A stretch of 64,000 nt of DNA from Klebsiella electrica. Its GTDB lineage: Bacteria; Pseudomonadota; Gammaproteobacteria; Enterobacterales; Enterobacteriaceae. Under the pieces are notes generated by a model. It worked only from the letters and a program-made list of their open reading frames with translations, made no database searches and was not told the DNA's origin. Location: positions 124,001-188,000 of the forward strand of contig NZ_CP041248.1 of NCBI RefSeq assembly GCF_006711645.1. Reading direction: 5' to 3'. Shown here one piece after another: positions 58,320 to 64,000 of the stretch. The position numbers and the translations under genes are program-made. Numbering within the stretch: position 1 is the stretch's first letter; each line of letters starts with the position of its first letter.

Positions 58320-59648
58320 ATGACGAGTGAAAAACGTGGCACAAGTGCTGAATACGGCCAGGAGAAATTACGCGAACGCGCAGCGCAGAATGCTGGAGAT
58401 GAAACCCCCAGTGTTAAGGCGCGATTTTCTAAAAAAACCTTGAGTATCCTGGTTGCCGGTATCTTTGCGGTAAGCACATTAGGCGCATTTATTTTAATGA
58501 ATGGTAAACCAGACAAAGAACCGAACCTATCTATCGTCGAAGTTGCAAAGAGTGGGATCAGCGTTAACCCGGATATTGCAAAACAACATGGTATCGATGT
58601 GGATGACGATGACCTTGATACCGATGAGGCTGGGCCTCAGCCAACACTGACACTTCCTATCACAAATAATGAACAGGAACCCGCATCAGCGCCCCCTGAT
58701 GATGATAAAAGTGAACCTACTGTCACAAAGCAAGATAGCGCCGGTGTTTCCCCTGCATCGTCTGATAATCTTGGCGATCAGATGCTAAAAATGGCCACAA
58801 CCACGCCACCAGCTAACCCGGATGCAAATTCACCAGTTGTATCTAAGTCAGATCCTGCTACGCAGTCATTGGTTGACTCAATTAAGGCTGAACCTGGGTT
58901 TACTGACGGTAGCGAGGTTTCACAAAACGCAGAGCAACCTGGAACGGTTGAGATAACTCCTGCACAGGAAATCGCTAAAAAAGCACTATCTGGGGCCACT
59001 AGTGAAGCCCCGGCTTCAGCTCCAGTTACAGCAGAACCAAATCAACACGCTGCGGCGCAGACCAACCCGGTTCAAACACCGCCATCACCTACCACACGTG
59101 ATATTGCAGGTGTTGAAAACATCACTAAAGATACCTCTGGCCATCAAATTGACCCAGCTGAGTTCGGTTATACGGAACCCACTAAAACTACTGCTACGTC
59201 AGACTATAAAGCAGCATCAGAAGGCTATACAGCCCAACAGTTTGTTGTTCAGGAGAAGAATGCGCTTACTGGCGCTGACCTGGACTATAGTGGGCACTTT
59301 AAAACTGTTGAATACAATTCGCAGGGACAAAATACGGTATTCGTTTATTCAACCTTTTCATCAAAAGTATTCTTGTTACCATCGAAAGGTAAGGTCAACG
59401 TATACCTTTCTGATGAAAAAGGTTGGTCAGTCTCACTCCTCCCAGGAAATATCCTGCGGGTACAGCGTTCTGAAAACAAGGGGGCATGGTCGCAGGCAAC
59501 CGACCTCTTTGTACTCAATGGCGAAAACTCCTACTCGTTGATTCTTCAGGCTGTTGGCGATCCTGATAAACGAACCGATTCCCTCAAATTCACAAAAAAG
59601 GAACTTTCTAAGCAAACGGACAAGTTGGCCAAAAAATCCAAAGCCTGA
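58320..59648 (+). CDS. large single-pass membrane protein with proline/alanine-rich linker
   Basis: The 442-residue protein has a short cytoplasmic N-terminus, one membrane helix (KTLSILVAGIFAVSTLGAFI, about 39-60), a roughly 230-residue Pro/Ala/Thr/Asp-rich linker, and a compact beta-rich C-terminal domain (about 310-430: VYSTFSSKVFLLPSKGKVNV, EKGWSVSLLPGNILRVQRSE). The arrangement recalls TonB/VirB10-like proteins that span the periplasm; no family was recognised. It is followed by a good terminator at 59668. Conjugation-related function is inferred from context. The gap 58088-58319 before it has no gene. Confidence 0.6.
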   Translation: MTSEKRGTSAEYGQEKLRERAAQNAGDETPSVKARFSKKTLSILVAGIFAVSTLGAFILMNGKPDKEPNLSIVEVAKSGISVNPDIAKQHGIDVDDDDLDTDEAGPQPTLTLPITNNEQEPASAPPDDDKSEPTVTKQDSAGVSPASSDNLGDQMLKMATTTPPANPDANSPVVSKSDPATQSLVDSIKAEPGFTDGSEVSQNAEQPGTVEITPAQEIAKKALSGATSEAPASAPVTAEPNQHAAAQTNPVQTPPSPTTRDIAGVENITKDTSGHQIDPAEFGYTEPTKTTATSDYKAASEGYTAQQFVVQEKNALTGADLDYSGHFKTVEYNSQGQNTVFVYSTFSSKVFLLPSKGKVNVYLSDEKGWSVSLLPGNILRVQRSENKGAWSQATDLFVLNGENSYSLILQAVGDPDKRTDSLKFTKKELSKQTDKLAKKSKA

Positions 59649-59667
59649 CTGTTGAATTGAAAATACG

Positions 59668-59694
59668 AGCGCATCTTTGGTGCGCTTTTTTTTC
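59668..59694 (+). terminator. rho-independent terminator
   Basis: AGCGCA and TGCGCT pair around TCTTTGG, followed by eight T residues. It ends the unit at 58320-59648. Confidence 0.85.
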
Positions 59695-59706
59695 GGGAGA
59701 AGTTAC

Positions 59707-60399
59707 ATGACAGATTCATGCATCGACGGCTTAAGGCTGGTTTCGACCAGTTACCACATTGGTTTACCCTGGATTGAATGGTCAGAGGCGAGATCCTACA
59801 TCGTATGCCGAGCACTGGTAGATCAGGGAGTAATTGCCGGAACTGCTACTATAGGAACACGTCGAAAAAAGGTCAAAGAACGCATCAATCCAGGAGATCG
59901 TGGGTTATACCAAGTCACTGAAACTCAGTACGGATGGATAGCACTTAAGGGTGGTGGCGTGATCGATCCCTGCGGCTTTCTTGGTAACTCTTTTTCCGGC
60001 CCGGAACCCCAGTTTTGTATCCTTGAGAATGATGAGTGCTATATCAGGGGTATAAATCCTGTTCAGTGCCCGAGAACTCACTTACCTGAACATCTTGTAA
60101 GTGATGAGTTATTCCCGCTAACACGCGGTGTTATGCGCGATACATGCAGCCGTCTGCTGGGTTACAGGTTGCATATACAGGGATTGACTATGTCAGAGGC
60201 AGCATACCTTCTGTCGAGACCGCTTACCGATTTTGACCGGTACAGCCGCCTGGTATATGAATACTTTATTAAAATGGGACTAAGCAGCATTATGCCATTA
60301 AGCAACATCAAAATGCTGCATCCGAATTTAGCCCGTAAAGGTTGGCGTTCATTTTATAACGACCTGGATATGGACGAACTTGAAGCGTTTCTTAAATGA
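59707..60399 (+). CDS. hypothetical protein, 230 aa
   Basis: The ATG at 59707 follows GGGAGAAG; the frame is open to 59677 but that part overlaps the terminator. The protein begins MTDSCIDGLRLVSTSYHIGL, is soluble, and has a helical C-terminal half with LHIQGLTMSEAAYLLSRPLT that could be an HTH. I do not recognise the family; a regulatory role is only a guess. It is followed by a shared terminator with the convergent nuclease gene. Confidence 0.55.
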   Translation: MTDSCIDGLRLVSTSYHIGLPWIEWSEARSYIVCRALVDQGVIAGTATIGTRRKKVKERINPGDRGLYQVTETQYGWIALKGGGVIDPCGFLGNSFSGPEPQFCILENDECYIRGINPVQCPRTHLPEHLVSDELFPLTRGVMRDTCSRLLGYRLHIQGLTMSEAAYLLSRPLTDFDRYSRLVYEYFIKMGLSSIMPLSNIKMLHPNLARKGWRSFYNDLDMDELEAFLK

Positions 60400-60403
60400 T
60401 AAA

Positions 60404-60432
60404 ATCAGGGTTCATCCCGAACCCTGATTAAA
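60404..60432. terminator. bidirectional terminator
   Basis: AATCAGGGTTC and GAACCCTGATT pair around a short loop, with A and T runs on each side, between convergent genes. Confidence 0.85.
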
Positions 60433-60434
60433 AT

Positions 60435-61007
60435 TCAATAATTAGGTATGTAATCCACACCACCAGTCCAACGAGATTCCCAGTGGGCCAGATACAGCGC
60501 TGTAACATCTGGTGCGTTATAAAGTACAAGGCTATTTTCACTATTTTTATTGAAAGCCGAACTTGAGTAATTATAACTACCGGTTTCAACAGATATCCTA
60601 TCAACACACAAATACTTATCATGGTGCAGAAGAAATTGATCATTCGTCCGTAACGGAATGCCCGCGTTAACTACTGTATTCATAGTCGAGACTGCATATC
60701 GGTTATTATTTTGCCCTTTGTCAACTACGATCCTGACATCTACTCCCCTTCGGTGAGCATTAATTAATGCTTTCGCAATTACGGGTGACGTAAAAGAGTA
60801 TGCCGCCATACGGATTTCCTGCTGAGCTGAATTGATCAGATCCAGTATTGCTTTCTGTGCAGACCCTTCAGGTGAAAATCCGACAACGACTCTAACGCCA
60901 CCAGCCGGTAGCATTACTTCTGTTGGATTATCAGCCTGTGCAAAAGTAGAAAAAAATAATAATCCCAACGATGTCAACGTACTGACCAACACCTCTGATT
61001 TCAACAT
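60435..61007 (-). CDS. phospholipase D-family nuclease (Nuc/EndA-like)
   Basis: From MLKSEVLVSTLTSLGLLFFS at 61007 (GAGGTGG upstream), the 190-residue protein has a signal peptide ending near FAQA and one PLD domain with the HKD motif LHHDKYLCVD and the following GSYNYSSSAFNKNSEN. Single-HKD proteins of this size (Nuc of IncN plasmids) dimerise and are periplasmic DNases. It is oriented against its neighbours. A likely role is clearing DNA at the cell surface during transfer, but this is inference. Confidence 0.88.
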   Translation of the reverse strand: MLKSEVLVSTLTSLGLLFFSTFAQADNPTEVMLPAGGVRVVVGFSPEGSAQKAILDLINSAQQEIRMAAYSFTSPVIAKALINAHRRGVDVRIVVDKGQNNNRYAVSTMNTVVNAGIPLRTNDQFLLHHDKYLCVDRISVETGSYNYSSSAFNKNSENSLVLYNAPDVTALYLAHWESRWTGGVDYIPNY

Positions 61008-61268
61008 ATCCACCTCGTTTAAATGTGACACTAGTAAAGTTGGCTTTCATACTCAAAAAGAAGTTTTCATCCAGATTTTCATATATGTTAATAGACACGG
61101 ATAAATGTCACCTTATATCACACATTGCTATTGTATAACGCCCTGCTTTAACAATGAAATCAAACAAAACAAATTTTATATTAATAAAGTTCCCGGCTCA
61201 AACTCGTTAAATAGCTGGAGAACATCCAAAGATCGAAATTATTAAAACTCGTTATTAAGGATGTTTAA

Positions 61269-61604
61269 ATGAACGCTATCAAATTTGAGAAGTTTAAAAC
61301 CCCGCTGGTGATCACCGGCATTCTGATTCTTGCCATTGTTACCGCTCACGCTTCTGGTTCAACCCAGGCAGGTTTTGACGATGTATGGCTCAAAATCTCT
61401 GATTACATGCAGGGTTCTCTGGGTAAGGTGCTGATCGGTCTTATCGTTCTGGTTGGTCTCGCAGCTGCTGTTGTACGTCAGAGTCTGATGTCACTGGCGG
61501 TTGCTGTTGGTGGTGCGATCTCCCTGTACTACTCACCGGACATTATCAATGGCATGATGGCCGCATCCCACGCAGTGCAAACCACTTTACCGGCATTCAT
61601 GTAA
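61269..61604 (+). CDS. trhA: conjugative pilin (TraA/TrhA-like)
   Basis: A 111-residue protein starting MNAIKFEKFKTPLVITGILI. A leader with positive residues and a hydrophobic segment precedes ASGSTQAGF, the probable mature start after signal cleavage at HA-SG. Two hydrophobic helices (VLIGLIVLVGLAAAVVRQSL and SLAVAVGGAISLYYSPDIIN) match type IV secretion pilins. An AAGGATG box sits before the start. The nearby S26 peptidase may mature it. Resemblance to TrhA of IncHI plasmids is from memory. The spacer 61008-61268 probably holds its promoter. Confidence 0.72.
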   Translation: MNAIKFEKFKTPLVITGILILAIVTAHASGSTQAGFDDVWLKISDYMQGSLGKVLIGLIVLVGLAAAVVRQSLMSLAVAVGGAISLYYSPDIINGMMAASHAVQTTLPAFM

Positions 61605-61617
61605 CCATCATGGATGT

Positions 61618-61647
61618 AAAAAAAACCGGCTCTGGCCGGTTTTTTTA
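61618..61647 (+). terminator. pilin gene terminator
   Basis: AAAAACCGGC and GCCGGTTTTT pair around TCTG with a long T-run. It ends the pilin transcript, which may thus be monocistronic or partly attenuated. Confidence 0.88.
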
Positions 61648-61652
61648 CATCT

Positions 61653-61940
61653 TCATATTTTATTTCCCGCCCATAGAAAATTCCATAATCCGATGTAAAG
61701 AACTATCCAGACCGCAACGATAACCCGGAACCGACGTTGGTAAGCACTGCGTGTTTTGTGTTTAAACATTCGTTGAGCAATGAAACAACCTGGCCACCCG
61801 CCCAGCACAATGAGCGCATCCAGCGTCAGTTCATCCACACGGTACTCGCCAGCAGTCGCGGCCTTTTTATCTTTGTAATAGATGTAAATCGAAATCAGAC
61901 TCCAGATTGACATCCAGACAAAGGACGATAAATAAAACAT
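61653..61940 (-). CDS. DUF1294 small membrane protein
   Basis: The 95-residue protein has two or three helices. The DUF1294 signature is visible: IYYKDKKAATAGEYRVDE, LIVLGGWPGCFIAQRMFKHK and TRSAYQRRFRVI. The function of the family is unknown. AGGAGG lies just upstream of the ATG. It is transcribed towards the pilin terminator. Confidence 0.85.
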   Translation of the reverse strand: MFYLSSFVWMSIWSLISIYIYYKDKKAATAGEYRVDELTLDALIVLGGWPGCFIAQRMFKHKTRSAYQRRFRVIVAVWIVLYIGLWNFLWAGNKI

Positions 61941-62115
61941 AGATTACCTCCTGTTGAGGGCCGCAGTAATAGTTTGATGGTACTATCTTATTGTATTACT
62001 CATGAACAGATAAATTTGTATTCTTAAAAATGGGTACAATTTGCCCCCATTTTTAAATCATTCGCGCCGTGTCAAAAGGTACTATGAAACGATATCTAAC
62101 ATAAAGGTAATTCTG

Positions 62116-63591
62116 ATGCCGGTAACTGATGAACAGAACGTGATCATAGGTTTCAAACCTACACCTGGCAGTATTGTTTCAGTACAGGCATACGCGGGGT
62201 CTGGTAAGACCTTTACACTAAAAGAATTCGCGGATGCAAACCCCTCACTCAAAATTCTCTATATCGTTTTTAATAAAGCTATTAAAGATGATGCAAAAAA
62301 GAAATTCCCAAAAAACGTCGAGTGTAAAACATCTCATGGTTTGGCCGTGACCCGGTACAAACACTTTGCTCATAAATACAGACAGTTTATATCCGTGAGC
62401 GAATACCGCGCAATGATGGGTGAAGATGACTGGAGAGTGGTTAAGCTTGCAATAAATGGGCTTACCCATTTCATGAATTCAGATGAACACGAAATTACTA
62501 CTGAACACGTACTTAAAGACTTAAGTAAAACCGATAAAATATCTCAAAGCAGGTTGGATCAAGCGCTACGTGCAGCAAAACGTACATGGCAAATGCAATC
62601 TGACCCACTCAACGATGCCTATTGCTCACCGAATACCATCCTCAAGTTGTTCCAGTTATCGAACCCAGCCCTAGACCAGTTCTACAATGTCATTCTCTTC
62701 GACGAATCGCAGGACGCAAATCCGGTAACGATCGATATCGTTCTTAGAAACAACTGCTGCAAAGTTTTTGTCGGCGACCAGCACCAAGTGATAAACCGCT
62801 GGCGCGGTGCGGAAAACGCCCTTGAGATTGTTGAAGACCACGGGGCTCAGGTTATGCGCCTGACTAAGTCATTCCGGTTTGGGCCTCTTGTTGCAGCACT
62901 GGCCAACGTTGTGCTGTCAATGAAGGGTGAAACGTTCCCCTTGGTAGGCCTGGGTAGTCTTGATGCTATCGTTGAGCCATCGGCGATACAGGATCAAAAC
63001 TTTTACGCCATCATCAGCCGCACCTACATGGGAGTCATACAATCTGCCTACGAGTCGATTATGTGGGGCAAACGGGTGATGTGGAATGGAGGTATTTCAA
63101 AATACCGTCTCGACGAGCTCCTTGATTTACATGCGCTAAAAACAGGTAACATTGCTGCTATTAAAAATAACCGTATCACTACGGAATACGGGAACTGGGC
63201 AAATTTTTTAGAGATCGCAGAAACCACCAAGGACGTGGACATGGTGCGGGCGATTAAGTTAATGGAAGTCTATGCTGATATCCCCGGGATGGTTGAGACC
63301 ATGAGGATGAATGAAGCCAGAACAGAAAAGGAAGCTGATTTAATTGTTACCACAGCCCATACCTCGAAGGGAAAGGAATTTGACCATGTCATCATCAATG
63401 ACGACTTCCCATCCATTATAGAAGCCGTTGTGATGAAGAAGCCACGGGAAGTAATTATTGACGAACTTAATCTGCTGTACGTAACTATTACCAGAACCAA
63501 GAAATCTGTAAACATCAATACTTCGTTAATGGAGCTATTAGAAGAATACCGAAGTCGTATTGAGCGAAATGTTTCAGTAGTGATAATCTGA
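62116..63591 (+). CDS. UvrD/Rep-like superfamily 1 helicase
   Basis: The start at 62116 (MPVTDEQNVIIGFKPTPGSI) has AAGGT upstream; an ATG at 62041 would add 25 non-helicase residues. The 491-residue product shows Walker A AYAGSGKTFTL, motif II ILFDESQDANPV, motif III VGDQHQVINRWRGAENAL, motif IV RLTKSFRFG, motif V TTAHTSKGKEFDHVII and motif VI LLYVTITRTKKSV. It is shorter than UvrD (720 aa) and lacks most of the 2B insertion. Plasmid SF1 helicases of this kind are common in large conjugative plasmids; the role may be transfer-linked repair or replication. Confidence 0.85.
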   Translation: MPVTDEQNVIIGFKPTPGSIVSVQAYAGSGKTFTLKEFADANPSLKILYIVFNKAIKDDAKKKFPKNVECKTSHGLAVTRYKHFAHKYRQFISVSEYRAMMGEDDWRVVKLAINGLTHFMNSDEHEITTEHVLKDLSKTDKISQSRLDQALRAAKRTWQMQSDPLNDAYCSPNTILKLFQLSNPALDQFYNVILFDESQDANPVTIDIVLRNNCCKVFVGDQHQVINRWRGAENALEIVEDHGAQVMRLTKSFRFGPLVAALANVVLSMKGETFPLVGLGSLDAIVEPSAIQDQNFYAIISRTYMGVIQSAYESIMWGKRVMWNGGISKYRLDELLDLHALKTGNIAAIKNNRITTEYGNWANFLEIAETTKDVDMVRAIKLMEVYADIPGMVETMRMNEARTEKEADLIVTTAHTSKGKEFDHVIINDDFPSIIEAVVMKKPREVIIDELNLLYVTITRTKKSVNINTSLMELLEEYRSRIERNVSVVII

Positions 63592-63592
63592 C

Positions 63593-63628
63593 AAAAAAAG
63601 CCCTGGTTAATTCAGGGCTCTTTTTTAT
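63593..63628 (+). terminator. terminator between helicase and DsbA-like gene
   Basis: AGCCCTG and CAGGGCT pair around GTTAATT with A and T runs on both sides, so it works in both directions between convergent genes. Confidence 0.88.
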
Positions 63629-63630
63629 TT

Positions 63631-64000
63631 CTATTTATCTTGTTGAGCTGGTGAGGCTTCGCCTGATGTGTCTCTCTGAGAATCGACAACCATAGACTGG
63701 ATCACTTCAACGAATTTTGAGAAGGGCTGTGCGCCTACAACAGAGACTTCTTTACCGGTGACATTATCACGCACAATCGTGGTTGGTGTACCATCAACAC
63801 CGGCAGCTGAACCGGCCTCCATATCCTGCTTAATGCGCTTAATCACTTCAGTACTGCCCATACAGGTATCAAATTTCGCCTGGTCTACCTCAAACAGTGC
63901 TGGGATGCTGTCCGCATCCTTAAAACCTTTACCGTTTGTTTCAGTATGGTTAAACCAATAATCAGTAACGGCCCAGAAAGCACTCGGCCCTTTCTGCTCC
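63631..64000 (-). CDS. DsbA-like thioredoxin-fold protein (partial, 5' end outside window)
   Basis: The frame is open from the window edge. The 123 visible residues include GPSAFWAVTDYWFNHTETNG, FDTCMGSTEVIKRIKQDMEA and the cis-Pro loop GVDGTPTTIVRD. This fits the C-terminal half of DsbA/Thioredoxin_4 proteins; the CxxC motif would lie beyond 64000. Disulphide catalysts occur in many conjugation regions to fold periplasmic transfer proteins. The C-terminal tail (DSQRDTSGEASPAQQDK) is acidic and probably flexible. Confidence 0.8.
   Translation of the reverse strand, partial: EQKGPSAFWAVTDYWFNHTETNGKGFKDADSIPALFEVDQAKFDTCMGSTEVIKRIKQDMEAGSAAGVDGTPTTIVRDNVTGKEVSVVGAQPFSKFVEVIQSMVVDSQRDTSGEASPAQQDK

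Overview
The window looks like part of a large mosaic plasmid from a Klebsiella-type enterobacterium. It holds arsenic and mercury resistance genes, a glycogen gene cluster, four full IS26 copies, a complete 3.66-kb transposon matching Tn5403, IS903, IS1, IS5-, IS3-, IS110- and ISNCY-type elements, and the start of a conjugation region with a pilin gene. No antibiotic-resistance gene, replication initiator or rRNA/tRNA gene was found. Assignments come from reading the sequence and recalling protein families; no database was searched.

Layout: (1) 1-3.6 kb: arsD (cut by the window edge), arsR, two Tn3-family inverted repeats, two remnants of ISNCY-type transposases, a small unknown gene and a LuxR-type regulator. 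(2) 3.6-11.25 kb: glycogen cluster pgm, glgP, glgA, the 3' end of glgC cut by IS903, and beyond IS903 a glgS homologue. (3) 11.7-15.4 kb: Tn5403-like transposon with perfect 38-bp ends. (4) 15.4-25.3 kb: chromosome-like envelope/stress block (P-type cation ATPase, universal stress protein, RND adaptor and pump, acyltransferase, PagP) with REP-like and longer palindromic repeats. (5) 25.3-30.3 kb: mer transposon (merR, merTPCADE, a DUF3330 gene, res, tnpR), with tnpA cut off by IS26. (6) 30.3-34.1 kb: two opposed IS26 copies around an inverted segment that carries a ferritin-like gene and the severed end of an ISKpn26-like element. (7) 34.1-37 kb: a toxin-antitoxin pair, a structured noncoding stretch and an IS110 transposase. 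(8) 37.1-40.1 kb: a Tn3-type transposase missing its N-terminus because of IS26. (9) 40.1-49.3 kb: between IS26 copies 3 and 4, a lower-GC chromosome-like block with cysteine-catabolism genes (both broken by IS1) and an intact MlaFED/PqiC-like lipid-transport operon. (10) 49.3-50.7 kb: a helicase fragment and an IS3-family element. (11) 50.7-64 kb: plasmid backbone with a TelA-family operon, divergent from a row of transfer-type genes (signal peptidase, lipoprotein, membrane Mrr-like nuclease, large membrane-anchored protein, PLD nuclease, pilin, UvrD-like helicase, DsbA-like thioredoxin).

How it fits together: pgm interconverts glucose-1-P and glucose-6-P, GlgA builds glycogen and GlgP degrades it, but loss of most of glgC removes local ADP-glucose supply. 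The mer operon is complete for Hg(II) import and reduction. The transfer block suggests a self-transmissible IncHI-like plasmid; this rests on gene content only. IS26 flank sequences record one inversion that can be reconstructed base by base.
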